From the NCBI GenBank assembly GCA_025345505.1, contig JANVCC010000146.1:4468511-4532510 (forward strand): DNA of 64,000 nucleotides, written 5' to 3'. Shown one piece after another: positions 47,845 through 61,779 of this stretch. Position numbers and translations under genes: made by a program. Below the pieces are notes generated by a model, which searched no databases, was not told where the DNA came from, and saw only the letters and a program-made list of their open reading frames with translations. Position 1 is the stretch's first letter. Each line of letters opens with the position of its first letter. Origin of the DNA: Todiramphus chloris collaris. Taxonomy: Eukaryota > Chordata > Aves > Coraciiformes > Alcedinidae.

Positions 47845-50800
47845 GTGTTAGGTGGCATGCCAAGGTTGCTGCTGTTTGAGTTACATGATGGTGTGCAATT
47901 TCTGCCTGGGGGATCATTGGTAGGGACTTCACTTCCAAGACACTCTGCTCTCAAATGGAAGCAAAAGCATTTACTATTTTAGCAGGTAATCATAACCTAA
48001 TTTATGCATATTATGGACTAGGCATCTCATGAGGGCATGTGCTGCTTGTGTGGATTACAAGACTATCATGTACATAAAACATCACAGGGTGCTACACAGG
48101 GCTGATTACCCAGACAAGTTGAAAGCCACTGAGTTCTTCTCACCCCATCCAAAGATGGAAGAAGATCAGTTTAAAACAGCCAAACAGGTGACCAACCACT
48201 TCCAGTCCTGCTCCGCTGGTAGTGGTTACAGGCTCACATCCACGGGTGCCTTTGAGGGTACTCATCACAAAACACAGTTTCTTTTCAGAGCATATGTCTA
48301 TTTTATCTTTACCACTGCTAACTTTCTGCCTTATTTTTTTCCATGTTATGCCTGCTAATGAACACCCGTGAGGTTCAGATGACTTCTCTCCCAAAACCTT
48401 CAGTTAGGTTTACCCTAAATCAGTTGAGTTTTTTTCTTGTTTGCTGTCCCAACTGCTGATTCTTTCCTTATCCCTTTTGTATTGTTCTGCCTTCCTTAAA
48501 GTTAGTAAATACAGCCCTAAAACCAAGAAGAGTTCAGTGAAAATGCACTTGAGTCACTGAACCCTAGGCAATGGCAGAAGACAGAGTAAGGATGGATTAG
48601 CAGGCAGTAAATTACTTAATTACATCTCTATTAATATAATTTTATTGTTAAGACCAAGAGCACAATATTTAGACATGCCGTTTCTGCTGGACATTGCACT
48701 TACTCAGAAGCATTCCTGTTCTCTTCTGTGTTTGGGACCAATGGGTCAAGCAACCGAGGAGCAGGTTAAACATCATGTACACCAGTATTTTTCTAGGCAA
48801 CTTCAGAACACCACAGACAATTGCATACAGCATTCAAATATTACAGTGGAATTAAATGCAAGTTGAGTATACAATTTCAAGTGTCCTGTTGTTAGCCAAA
48901 TAAATACATTCAATTGTGCAAACAAAAAACAAGTATGGTAGCACAACAAGATGCCAGTGAATCACCTACAGCTGCAGAACTGCTGAAGAAATGTACTAAA
49001 GTATGAACAAAAAATCAATAATGAGCTTTTCTGCTTCATTGTGCACCAGTCAGGAGATTTCCACAAAACAAATTGATAAAAATACTTATTTGAGGAAAAG
49101 ACTCATTTCTTGTGATCAGGACTCTTCACTCCAGCATAGGCAGTAGAAGCTGCTACATTTGAGGCTCCAGTTACTACACTGACCGAGTGAGGAAACCAAC
49201 ATCATTCAGAGCCAAGTCACGCTTACAGATTACCGCATCACGTGTGGTCTTTACGGAAACCCCGCTATTACCTCTATTTTTGATATTATCAGAGATAATA
49301 ATACCCTTTGCTGATATAAAAACATTTGAACTGTAACAAAGTCATGAAAAAAGCCTCTTGTAGAAGCCATCCTGCCTGGGAAGCCATGGCAGCCATTCAG
49401 CAATCCTCCAGAAAGCAGAGCAAGCACAACACAAGGATTCAGGGGGGTGACATCAATATTCACTGTGGCTCCAGGCACACCTAACCAGGGCTGCACTGCA
49501 TTTACGCAACCACCCAGTGTAGTGCCAGCTCTGCTTAGCCCTGAGCTCCACAAAAAAGTAATCAGGGAAAGAGGAGAGCCACCACACTGTTTTGAAAACT
49601 GATTTGCCCCTACCAGACCCCCAGGTCTAACTGGCGTGAGAGGAGACCCCATCAGGGTACAGGTTCCATGTCTGCTTGTCTGAGGTGTGGCTCTTAAACC
49701 ACCCCTCTGCTTCTGCAGCAGCTCAGAGACTGTCCCAGGAATTCCTGAAGCACCAAGCAGGATCAGAGCTAACACACCAAGTATTTTCAGTCTGCTCTTC
49801 ACAGATTTTTATAGGTGGTTCTTCTTTTGTGAAAATATTTCCAAACATCTCACTTGCAAACTTAACCCCTTTGTCAGAGCAAGAGGTATTTCTATTTTAG
49901 GTTTGTCAAATAATTGAATAGCACTCAGTTACAGCACAGAAGCAGCCAACATGAATAAATGTAGGATTTTGGGGGTCCCTGATGTTCAGGTATGATTCTC
50001 TCTAAATTTCCAGGGTGAATGCCACAGAGCCCTGGCCTCTGTCAGCCCCTTTAAAATGTGCTGGTCTCCTATAGATTGTGTCATGCTTGCCCCTACTTGT
50101 ACAACTGTCACGCTACACCGGGGCTTCTAAAATTATACTAAAAAACATAGTAAAATAATATATATTACATTAGATAATATTTAGTTAGCTACCTTTTTTC
50201 CATACTTATTACAGAAATAAAGTTATTTTGAATTCCATGATAAGAAATTGCATGCAAAATAGTTACAGTTGCATAGAGCACACCAATGCCACTTGCTCCA
50301 GAGATGTAGAGAATCAAGCTTGACTCCCCGCATTTTGCAGTGGTACGCCTAAGTCACATGCACTAATGCACCAGTGTAAAGTTCATGAAACTCTACAGCA
50401 GCAATCCAGGGTTTGGGCATTTGCCCTTAAAAATACAGTTTATTTTAGCCATTCACCTATGGCGATTCCTATTTGCTTCTAGCAGCTTCTTCAGAATTTG
50501 CACCACTTGGAACTTGGAATGTTTATTGAGTCCTTATGGAGCAGAAGCAGCTCTGGAAGACTTCTGTGCTCACTCTCACAGCCTTTACAATGTCGCAGTC
50601 CATAAAATTCACACTTTGCTGATGCAGTTGTGATCTTGGAGACAGCATCTTGCAAAACTGGATTGACAGTGTGAAGGCACATCTGCTTCCATTTTGATGG
50701 CTGTCTTCACAAAAGAAATGCTTTTTCCCTTTCAAAAGTAAAATTTCATAGTTAGAACATAATGCAAAATGTAGCAAAGCTAAGACAGGAAATGCAGGTC

Positions 50801-53800
50801 TGTGACAAACAACTCCTTCTGAAATATCCTCTAGTAATAACTTGGAAGAAGTAACCCCCTGAGGAGCACAAACTGCACAATGAGATGTCATTAAGGGCAT
50901 AAATGGGGCATAACTTTGACAGAGAACCCATCTCAAGTATCAGAAATATATTCATTTTTTAAAAGAAATTAGGAAAAGATACCCAGCCTTTTTTGCACAT
51001 GCAAGACTTGTAGTGCTCACTGTGAACTCAAGTTGTACAGGTTTTCAGAATCTGAGTTTGAAATACTTTTTAGTTGTTAGAAACGGGTTTTTTTTCTTGC
51101 CACTTGCAAAGCACTGGGTTATGTGTGTATGTGGGTGGGGTTTTTATTCTACAGCTTGGCTTTATGGAGATTTTTTACTCTCACAATGCAAAATAAATGG
51201 CTGGATCGGCTTTGCTTAATATTTTGGAGACACCATAATTTTTGACAGTCACCAAGAAATAAAAATTTCGCCTAATAGGTAATTTTTTCCAAAGGCCCTA
51301 AGCACTGAAAACAGTGTGATAATGGAAGACATTTTGCAACCTTAACTGCAGAGTGGTTGCTCCTGGCGCCTGCTCCATCCCATGGCCCTTCAGAGATATG
51401 TACAGTGAAGAGACGCTATAGATTACAGTTGATCCTTTTTTCCTCTCTTTTTAACTCAAATTATATACTGTAGTCCATCAGATGAGTTCCCTGGCTACAA
51501 CTGTAGCTGAAGGAAACTTTGTCCTCATACTTCAAGAGGAAACCAGAAATAGAGGCCTTGGCAGTCTGGGGCTTTCCTAGCAGCCCACGTGGAATGAACA
51601 CAGGACAGGACATGGTGGCCTACTTTTCAAAGGCTCTTTCTGCCAAGTCACAAAATAACAAGAAAAAGAATTTATGATATAACCAAAAAATAAATATCTT
51701 TAGGTTATGGAATTTATGAGTGATGACATCTTTTGCCCCTGTTGCCTGTCATCTATTTGAACATATACAAGACGTTAATTATAGACTTGCAATAAATGAT
51801 GAGCCTAAAGCATGTTCTCAGACCCAATGGAGGACCAACCCAAGCGTAGGGACCAAGCGGTACTAAGCAGAAGGGTCATGGTACTGGAGGAGATGCTGAA
51901 CCCAGGAAAGAGGTTGCCTCAAAGGCACCAACATTTGCCCTGTTGCCTTTTAAAAGGGGCAATGAGTCCCCAGATACCAAGTTTTTATTAATTCATCCTC
52001 CTTGGAAGCCAAAAAGCTACCCTTCCCTGCTTGTATACTTGCAAAGCTGAAAATGCAGTAAAAGAAAACAGCAAAAAAGACCAAGTTCCTCAATATAAAT
52101 ATGAAGTACTGAATCCAGCTGAAGAACTCCACATGCTTGCCCATTTCCAAGCCAAACAACACTTCCTCTTATCTTCCTCAAAAGGTAAGTAAAACACGAT
52201 ACAGGGACATGTCTCTGTCAAATAAACAGGCCTCTCCTTTTCCAGGCTGTCACTGGGGGAACCTGACTTGAGACATCATGAAAGATGGTAGTCTCTCAAA
52301 AACAACCTAGCTCAGAAGAAAAATATTTGTAGAGAACTCATCTCTCCCCAAAACAAGGAATTGGGCAGAAGTTATCTCATAGCACTGAAGACAAAGAAGG
52401 TTAGCAATGTGCTATGCAAGGAGATCTAGAAAGGAATTTCCTCCTAAAATGCAAGAGGGTTTGGGTTCTTGGTTTGTTTCGTCATTTTGAAAAACCTGAT
52501 TGTTTTAATGAAACATGCCTGTTCAGTGCCTACCAAGAGAAACAGAATAGGGAATACAAAAACCCAAAAAACTTGAGCTCAAACTGAAGTTCTCAGGACT
52601 CTCTTAGGGCCCAGCTAGGCTCAAGCTAAGGAGCTTCCCATGTTTGTTTCATCTTGCAGTCTGGGTTTGACTGCAGTAGGTCTTGTGTTTTGTATTTTTA
52701 GAGACAAAAATTAATGCTTTGCTAGGAAATAATCATCTCACAAAATTAGAGATTTGCAGAAACAGATTTCTTAAAAATGATTCAGTTGTGATACAATAGC
52801 ATTTGTCAGCACAAACATTCCAGAAAGCTTCACTTGGCACAATTCCTTATTAATACTATTAGCAAAGCTAAGCCCTATTCTTACTAAAACAATGAGGCGG
52901 GGAGGGGGGAAATCTTCACCAAGAAGAACCAAAGACCATCTTCAGACCTTTCACAAGGGTGAAAAAGCACTTTGAGACATCCAAAAAGCAAACAATATAA
53001 TTCCACCTTATATATGACACTCTCATATTCCTGACCCATCCTTTGAAGCCACCAAGTAAGAGCCTGTGGTAGGGTCAAAGAAATGCAAGCCTGCGAAGGG
53101 AACTGAAGCAGCTTTATGCCCCCTCCAGACCAAGGAAGGGACACATCCCAGGCTGTCCTCAGCACAAACAGGCCTAAGGTCCATTTCACCAAAGATCACC
53201 AAATTCAGGCTCACAGAGATACTTGGATGCCATCAATTTAAGTTATTTTTGCCAAAATCACAAACACAGAATTGATTTCAGCTCCTGCTCTTGCCTAAAG
53301 AATCTGAAACATCTCTGTAAGATGGTCCCTCACCATCAATCCAACGGTACCAAATAGACTTACCAAGTATTTAGTTTTGCAGCTTGATGTGAAAGGTCAG
53401 AAATAGCAATAGATTTTCGCAAGAATGGTTGAAATTGGACCGGAAACATCAAAGTCCGCATTTACTTCAACTGGGCAGAATATTGACTGAAGCTTAGAAG
53501 ACGGTGTCAGAAATGGCACACCATGAACCAGATCAAAAGGTCATTGTAAGGAAATAAAATACAAGGAAAAACTGTCTTCAGACCATGTGTAGCTGAGCTC
53601 TTGCGTTCATGGCAATACAAATTTAGAGTTAAATGCTGTAGCTGGACTGCCAGCAAAACTAGCTAATTTTGAGACCAGTAAGAAGATGTGTATCTGTAGA
53701 AACTAAAGCTGACTGGATTTCACCATACGTGGAGTAATCACTGGAGGTACCTTGTCCCTCCACAGTTACTGCTGTGGGTGATCACCCTGAAGCAATTCCC

Positions 53801-53940
53801 TCTGCATCAGGCTTTCACTTTCCCGTGAAACACTGAACACCGGTCAATGCTAACACCAGTATTCAAAACCGATGGGAGTGGTGAGTCCAAAGGCAAAACC
53901 ACGTAGGTGCCTAGTGCAGTACACTAAATAAAATATAAAT
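47845..53940. other. Gene-free stretch, one unproven open frame
   Basis: About 6 kb of mostly unique AT-rich DNA. No CR1, LTR or RNA gene recognised. The only notable structure is the minus-strand open frame at 49251-49802, listed separately. Confidence 0.5.
49251..49802 (-). CDS. Unproven 183-codon open frame with signal-peptide-like start
   Basis: The third longest open frame in the window. The N-terminus, MKSRLKILGVLALILLGASG, has a basic start, a hydrophobic core and small residues, as a secretion signal would. The rest is rich in Gly, Leu and Pro (LSGGLLNGCHGFPGR) with four scattered Cys. I recognise no family. No splice sites, promoter or poly(A) signal can be tied to it. It may be chance, a decayed gene or a remnant of an unrecognised element. 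The signal-like start could itself be coincidental. Confidence 0.12.
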   Translation of the reverse strand: MKSRLKILGVLALILLGASGIPGTVSELLQKQRGGLRATPQTSRHGTCTLMGSPLTPVRPGGLVGANQFSKQCGGSPLSLITFLWSSGLSRAGTTLGGCVNAVQPWLGVPGATVNIDVTPLNPCVVLALLSGGLLNGCHGFPGRMASTRGFFHDFVTVQMFLYQQRVLLSLIISKIEVIAGFP

Positions 53941-53967
53941 CAGTCTTCACAGACAGGCTACTTCTGT

Positions 53968-53970
<3 letters not shown>

Positions 53971-54000
<30 letters not shown>
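53971..54000. repeat. T30 homopolymer
   Basis: Thirty consecutive T. I looked for a retrocopy ending in poly(A) on minus (the sequence from 54001 rightwards) but saw no polyadenylation signal or recognisable gene. Treated as a simple homopolymer; length uncertain. Confidence 0.95.
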
Positions 54001-54204
54001 CATTTTGCTAACAAACCAAGCTCTTTAAAATTGAAGGTGGGGGAAAAGAAGTTGCAAGATCAAAGGAGCATGACGAGCATCTACTGCAACCACTCATGTA
54101 AAATAGGTTATGGAATCCCCCTTCCAGTGGATGAAGGTTGTGCCTCCCTTCTACATAAGGAAGTATGATTTTGTGCAGTACATTGAGGCTGACCTACAGC
54201 CTTT

Positions 54205-54275
54205 TTTGAAAAAACAAACAAACAAAAAAAACCAAAACAAAACAAAAAAAAAAACCCACAAAAAATCCCGCAAAA
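54205..54275. repeat. A-rich/ACCCC low-complexity tract
   Basis: Runs of A broken by C or CC (AACAAACAAACAAAAAAAACC). It opens a Lys/Asn/Thr-rich frame on plus that is an artefact. Confidence 0.9.
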
Positions 54276-54299
54276 CCCCAAATCTCGAGCTAAAATCCA

Positions 54300-57200
54300 A
54301 GTGATGATGGATTTATCACTTCTCTTGGTAAACTGCTCCTACAGTTAATTATCCTTCCTATTTAAGTCACGTCTCATTTCCAGTTTAAAAGAAATATTGC
54401 TGAAATCCTGGTAATATTTTTTTTTCTATGATCTGTGTCTATATGCCTGTGTTTTAGCGTGTGCAGACCCCTGCACAGATTCATTTTAAATGATCTTACT
54501 GTAATTCTTAAAGAAGGGTTCTTTTTCCACATGCAACATTACATCACCACTGGATCTGAGAACATGGATTTTAATTCAGAGCTGCTGCTGCTGGACTGAT
54601 ACCTTATTGCATGGCAAAAGACTTCAGTTCAGTACCCAAAGTCAGGCTTCTTAAGGCTGGGTGCATCTAAACAAAAGCAAACTGACAGACAAGCCTTGGA
54701 TTTCCCTTAGAAAATGAGGCGTTGCAAAAGATAAATATTTTCTCCTACATTTTTAGGCATGGAATTAAAAGTATATATGTATTTCACCAGCTATTGCTGC
54801 ATATTTTACATTAGAAGGCTGAGCACTGCTTATAATCATTAAATGTGTTCTTAGATACAGATTTACATGTGAGTTGTGAGACAGGACCCTTCATCAAACT
54901 TATCAATGTGGGGTTTTTTTGTTTGTGTTTTTGGGGTTTTTTTTGTTTTTTTTCCTGAAGTTGCCATATTTTTTTATTTTGTGATCCTGTCAAGTTCACT
55001 CATTAATTTTCTGAAGACTTTTGAGAAGGCTGGAAGATGGGGAAAGATATTGAGGAGACTATGAGAAAGGAGTGAGCGCTTCATCTCCATTCCCGCAGAG
55101 TTTCTGCTGTCCAGCTGCAGTCTCTCTCACAGATGATGAATCACATGCCTAGAAAGAAACTACATATCTGAGTAAACCACATTCAGTTACTGTCTCTGTT
55201 TGGTTATATATTAGGTAAACCAAACCAATCAAAGCTCATCAGCTGACACAGAAGCCAGTGGAATTAAAACACAGACATACAAAAATTCTTGTAAATTATT
55301 AGTAGGGTCATACGAGGCCTTAAATATTGAGAAAAACAAAACAACCTATTAATAATTGAAACACTGATAAATATTCTGCATAGCATAAAAAAAAGAGAGA
55401 ACCAGGAGTTAAAGTTTCCAAGTTTTTGTGGTCAGTGAGTTTTTAATCTGAGATAAAAATGCTTGCGTGCCTCCATGTCCTGGGACAACCAGGATTCAGG
55501 GGCCGAGAGACAGTTCAACTAGGGCTAAACGTATTAAAGGATTAGGGATGAGGGGGGAAAATAAAGGTAAGCAAAACACTGTAAATTATTCTAGTCATAT
55601 GCAAAGTAAGACATATGTTTATGCAACATCAGAAGCAGATGAGTTGGCAACAGCTATTCTGTGACCTGACCAGTCCAGCCTCCATCGTGTCTACATGCTC
55701 TACTGGTTCCATCAGCCCTCTGTGATTTTCTCTGGCAGATCAGAAACACACTTTTCAAGTTCAAATGCGCTGTCTGGAGGCTAGAAATTACAGAGAGGGC
55801 TATCGTGAAAGAATAAGCAGGGTGCACAAGGCAAGAAGAAAAGGGCATGTCCTGCTAAGCCTCCAGCAGCAGGATGCAACCAGCAGTACCCTCTGGTCGG
55901 GCAGCCAGTGCGGTTAAACCAGCTCTGCAGGCTGGCAGTTGAACAGTGGCTTCGGGAAAGTGATGGCATTATACACGCAGCGGGACAGAGGGTAACCTGA
56001 GCCAGTCAAAGCTTGTGTCATTTCAGGTCACAAATTATAGGGGAAGAAGAAACTGTGGGTTTTGTTTGTTTATTTGGTTTAAACATGCGGCCAGTGCAAA
56101 GATCAGTTGTCAAACAGAAAACACTGGTTGAAAAGTATTGAAGAAAGAAAATATTCTTGAGAGAAGAGTTCTGTGAGCCACAGTACAAAATCCACAGGTC
56201 CCCAGACTCCTTTAAGGCTCCATCTGAGCAGGTTTAAACCAGATTCCCTACAGATCCTAGAAAAACTGCTTTGTATTATATCCAAATCCCAGCATTAGGC
56301 TGTAGAGCTGCAAGGCACAAGCCAGTTTGCGTTGGAAAGAAAGACGTCTCCCTTAACACCAAGCTATCTGATCATTGTGTCCTTTCAAAGAATACACAAA
56401 CTTCCTGCTGAAGTAGCATCTGGTTCTGGCCACTGGCCGGGATGAGCCACGGGCCTGAATGAACCAGCAGCCTGATCTGGTGACACTAATTCCTATGGCT
56501 CTGGTGAGTACCCAGCAGATACTACTCAGAGCAAGGCATTTCCCCATTCAAGTGCGAGCCATATGTCAAGAATGAAAATCAACTTCAAAACACCACGTGG
56601 CATGCCACTGTGTTTTGAGACTAAGAGCCTGGCTACCAAGTATACGCAGCCGTGGCTATCAGCTTGGCTTCTTTTTCCAATTTTGAATTGTACCCAATAA
56701 TTATTTTAGAGACATTAATGCCCTGTCCACTGCTTATAAAATACTTCATCATCTTTTGGAAGAAGGTTCTGTTGGAGTAGTGGATGGGTCAACACCGTTG
56801 TGCCTGATGTGCCTCAGGGTTGAGCTCCAAACCCAGTTTGCAGTCAGTTTGGATCTATGTGCTTTGATTCAGCAGATTACCCCTGAGTGACAGTGCTGGG
56901 ACAATCTGCACAGCTCCTTCAACAGCCAAACTTTTCCTGTGCTTTCAGCACACTCAAACACACCATGACCAGCCACCAACATGCCCCGCTGTAGGGACTG
57001 CTGAAGAGGGATGTGACTGGTGCAGCAAAATTTGTCTCTCCCCAGTCTTTGAGGTGTTGCTACAAAACCACCACTGGGTGGGTAATGTGGTCAGGGATCA
57101 TCATGAAACAACAGGGATGTTGAATGTGATTTAAAGACAGTCTGAAGCCAGGCTGAATCCCTAGAAAGAAAACAGGAATGCTACATGTAAGGCCTTAGGA

Positions 57201-59045
57201 GCACACTAAGTTCAAACCAGCTCTTGAGGTCACCCAGCCACTGAGCCTCAGCCTCTCAAGGGATGATCCATCTCTCCACCACTGCAACGGGAACTTGCAA
57301 ACAGACCTAAAAGCAATGTGCTGAATGCTTCACATGTGAAAATCTCAATCTCATTACAGCTGTCATTCAGCCTGCAATACCAAAGTATCACATCACTCGG
57401 GTGGAAAGCAACATCAACCAGCTAAACAGGGATTAGAAGATATAACAAGAGACCATTTGTGTCGCCTTGACATGTCTGCCAAACGAGATAATTTAAATGA
57501 GAGTTTTGCCAGGAACAAAAAGCTGGTGAGTGCTGCAAAGCTGTGCTGGCCCACCAGCCCAGCCAGAGAGCCACAGGAATGCTGAATCAATGCCTCAGAT
57601 GGCTAGAGTGTCTAAATATACATGAAAAACCAAGCAGAGCACACCTCTGTACAGCAGCTGAATCTGTGCTGCTGGGCCTGATGAACTGTTTTCATCACCC
57701 ACTATGCAAAACACAATGCAATTCAGTTTTAAATACAGTGGAGGTGGAGGCAATGACCAAATGTGATGCATTGTTCCCCCCCATTTGGAAATGTAACATT
57801 CAATAAAAGAGTGCTCAGCTACTGAGAAAATTAGGCCCCCAATTTGAATTAAATTCTTTGACAGTCCAATTCTTTATTTATTTTAATACTTTGTCCAGTA
57901 ACTGAATCAAAGATGCAGCTTCCTGTTTTCCAATTGCAAGTAAGCCTGACAATCAAAAAAAAAAAGGTTAATTTTTATTTTAAATAAAGTATTATTGAAA
58001 AAGACCAAATTTTTCATGTTCCTCTGATGTTCATTTTGCTTGCAAAGAACCCATTACTTACACCTTTTTCCTACACCATGTATAAAAAGCACAAAGTATC
58101 ATCTACCACACCAGTTTGTTCACTTCCTTGGTTTCAAAAAAACAGAGATTGTTTCAGATCACCCTCACTAACATTTCTGCCTACCCAGTCATAGGTATCC
58201 CATAGAATGGGATACAATCCCAAATGGAAATAGTTACACATCAGTGATGGGCTGATCCCTGTCCTTACTTTTTTGAGAAACAAATTAGGGCCAGCATTTT
58301 AGTTCTTAGACCCAACATTCAAGTGCTATAAACTCTCACAGATCCATGCTGACTTACACTGGCAGAAGATTTGTCCATTGTACATGTGCCTGTGACTAAT
58401 ACATTTGAATGGAACACTGAAGGCCAAGCAAGTTGAGGGAAAAACAAGTGATTCCAGTAAAGGTACCCAATCCGCAGGCCAGATGAACAATGAAATCCAG
58501 AAGAAAAAAGTTTGGACTTAGTCCATTCACAACTCTCATGGGACTGCAGAACAAGCAGCAAATGCCAGATTGTAGTTCAACCTTGCTTTTATCTCTCCCA
58601 CCTTGTTCCCATTCTCAGGACGGCACCAACAAGATGATGAATGTTATTCTGCAGTGACCCCTGCTCCGTAGAAAGAGCACAGCAATCCCTCCCACTCCTT
58701 TCATTCCCAGCCCCTTTTCTTCTCAAGAATCACTTTGAAGGTTCATAACATTCAGCCCTGAAGGCAAGAAGGTTTTTCCAATGTAAATTTCTTTTGGTCA
58801 CTGCAATATGAACAGAAATCTTGGGCAGCTCTGTTCCGCAACAGGGTTTTCATATTTCCTTTGCCTGCCCAGCTATTTATCATTTTCCAATAATCCTGTG
58901 CCCTGGAGACAATAACACTCAGCAAATGGCCTTACCCCTCCTCCCCCTATCCCACACACACAATAATGTTTCCATGCCTGAAAGTCTGTCCGTCAATGCT
59001 GATCGGAAAGAAAGATGTTTATCTCTACATATGGCAAGCCACAAA
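54300..59045. other. Gene-free stretch, low-complexity tracts only
   Basis: Unique DNA with a G/T-rich tract at about 54908-54955 and short A-runs near 57953. No repeat family or exon is recognised with confidence. Confidence 0.5.
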
Positions 59046-59049
59046 AGTT

Positions 59050-59120
59050 AGCGATGGAAAAAGATCTATTAGATCATTGAGTCCGAAGCTCTGCTAGTGA
59101 AGGACAGAGCCCCCAGAGAA
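59050..59120 (-). mobile_element. Ancient CR1 LINE fragment
   Basis: The words GATGGAAAAAGATCTATTAG and ATCATTGAGTCC, then CTCTGCTAGTGAAGGACAG, match in order the antisense 3' region of an old CR1 group. I recall that group from turtles and crocodilians (GGAAGAGACCTATTAGGTCA, TCTAGTCCATCCC, CTGCCAGTGCAGG). Diverged and short, minus strand. Older than the standard avian CR1 copies here. Confidence 0.55.
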
Positions 59121-59124
59121 TACA

Positions 59125-61650
59125 GAATTGTTTTTAAACAGATGAAATAAATCGTCCTTCATGATTTGGTGGCCAACTGAGATATTTCACATCCTTGACT
59201 TTGAGGTAGGAGATGCTGCAATGTGGAAGTCTTTCTCCTTTCCCAATAGATTCATGATACTAAATTTGTTGTTGGTTTCTGCTAATGTGCTCTAGTTTCC
59301 AAAAGACAGACCAACCACAACCAGAATTCTTCCATCACTGCCTGATCCTAATTTATTTAAGATACTTGCTGAAGTCATCACTTGGACTGCTCTCAAATGA
59401 CCCTAAGCTAGGATCACATATGGAAATATGGAAAAGCAATATGTTGCAACAATCCAACAATATCCTTCCAATTAAATCTTAAACTTCGGTAGGTTCAGTT
59501 GAACACCACTTCTCTGCACTCAGATTCTGTGCTCTGAAAATGCCCTGGATGCACCAGGACCAAACCAAAAGGGAGATTTCCCCACTAGTCTCTGTTGCCA
59601 TTCTAGGGATAGGGAGGACACAGACGGAATTTTGCTTAGGAAAAGTAGAGAAGGATAAACATCTCTTAGAGAAATTCATGTGTCCACAAAAGTCATTGAA
59701 ACACACCCTGAGAGTCCCTCAATCTGTGAACATTCACATCTAGGCACGGCAGTTGATTATACCTAACAGATCACAGCTGAAAATGACCTTCGGGAAAGGA
59801 ATAATCTCAGCACAAAAAGTACCTCCAAGGTCAGAAGTATGGCTCTGTGTTTGGATAGAGTTCCAAGTAGGTGTTTAAATCACAGAGCACATGGACTAGC
59901 CATTCATTATTGTCAGATTCATTAACATATTTTAGAAATTAGAAAGTTCAGCTCAATGTTAAATCTAGAGCTGTAACAAGTTTTATAAAAGTGAGACACC
60001 TCATGGAAATCAGTCCCAAGTTCCAGGCTCCTCTGAGACTTCCTATCAGTTTCTCCCAGCTGAAGACACAAGCAGGAACAAGGCACGTGCATCGATATAC
60101 TTGGACCTAACTGTCCCTCTGCAAATTCTGAGATCTTTCAATATCCCACTGGGCTTAGCTGCACTGGAACAAGTTAGCAAACTGTGGAAATTCTTTGCAT
60201 GTTTTAATGAACATATTATTTTTTCAGAAAAAAATTAACAGGTAGGTGGAAGTGGGCAGAGGGAGCTAAGGCAGTATGCCTATGTAACACAGAAATTGGG
60301 CATGTAACTCCTTTCACTCCCCATGAAGAACCCAGCTCTGTGGAAAAAAACCCCAAAACCAACCTTGGTTAAAAGCAGATTCTGAAAGCATTTAAGAACA
60401 ATCAACTTTTAAACACAGCCATCTGAATCCAGATTATCTAGAAAATAGGAATAGTTGATGGTGATGACTACTCTCAAGGCAGAGGACATGTCTCGTTTTG
60501 TGCTGCACTCAGCGTTCCCAACATTCAAGGAATAAATGCGACAGCTATGGACTGTTGCAGCCTTACTGCTTTCCACACCATGAGCAGAATAACACAGACT
60601 AACTCCTTCTAATGTAGGCACCAGCAGTGTATACATTAATAAAACAAATGGCTCCATTGGGAAAATAGCAAATGAAATGTGTGTGACAGATGCAAGTCAT
60701 GTCAGTTATCAGAAAGTGTTCAGATTTGACAGCAATGAGGGCAACAAAAAACTCGATGGGGAGTTGGTCTGTGCTGGCTAATGTTTCACAAAGCATTCTT
60801 CAGACGATTCATCTTCCATCACGTATGTAATTCTTGATAGGAGATTTGACTTTATATATTGACACAGTGGTTTGCAGGAATCTGGTCCAAATTTGCTCTC
60901 TCATCCCCTCCCCGCCTCCACCCAAACACTTTTTACAGTAATATTGACACAACTGCAAGCAGTAGCCTTTCTAAATTAAAACTGCTGTATATGGCCTGGG
61001 CATACAGTGCAGAACTTACAGGGCTCTGTTAGGGACATCAAATACATTTTGAAAGGCTGTGGTTATACTGTCTGTGGTATTAGGCAAGTAACATATTGCC
61101 TGTCTGGAACTTGTGTAACAAGCCCTCGCAAATAAAGTGCTCAAATTGTATCGTATCTTGCAGTCAAGTCTTGCTGGGTTAGATTCACAAACAGAGGAAA
61201 TCCTTCAGACTATGCCCCAACTTATGTCTCGAGGACAGGGCTTGGGCAATTCACTGAATTTGTTATTTATCAGGACGAGGATTGCAAATACTGGCTTTGT
61301 GGTTTACTCTTGAAAACCCAGGACAATGTTCAACTGGTCCATCTGCGCTGGCACAGAAAGCCCTTGGGATTTGCACATTAGGAACAGGTTTTCTGCAAAG
61401 CCAGAAGACTAAGACAACATGAAAATACCCCAAATTGAGGTCTGACTATTCAGTACCAGATCCACTTATCCCTCAAAAGATTATTCAAGGCTTTTCTGGC
61501 TTGAAAAAGGGCAAGGGGCAAGGAAATCTCCATGCCTCATTCACATTTGGCACTGCCCGATTCCAGCGGGGAGCAGAGGCAGAGCTGCAGGGTTAGCACA
61601 AGTTAACTTCTCGTACTCATTACTTGGCTATTGAAATTCTCTGTAACCTT
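59125..61650. other. Gene-free stretch, nothing recognised
   Basis: Unique DNA; overlapping short frames on both strands lack any known motif. Confidence 0.5.
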
Positions 61651-61654
61651 CATA

Positions 61655-61770
61655 AAAACAAACAAACAAACACAGGAGAAAAAACAAACAAACAAGCAAA
61701 CAAACAAAAAACCACAAACACACACACACACACAAAAAACCCCAAAACCCACAAACAAACAAAACAATGC
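61655..61770. repeat. (CAAA)n and (CA)n low-complexity tract
   Basis: Imperfect CAAA/AACA units, then ACACACACAC and A/C runs. Gives a Lys/Thr/Asn frame on plus and a Cys/Val/Phe frame on minus, both artefacts. Confidence 0.93.
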
Positions 61771-61779
61771 AAAAGGAGA

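Noticed and set aside
56760-56880. GATGTGCCTCAGGGTTGAGCTC, reminiscent of a LINE reverse transcriptase VPQG segment
   Set aside because: Only one short word matches and the flanks do not continue the RT pattern; too weak to call an ancient CR1 body fragment.
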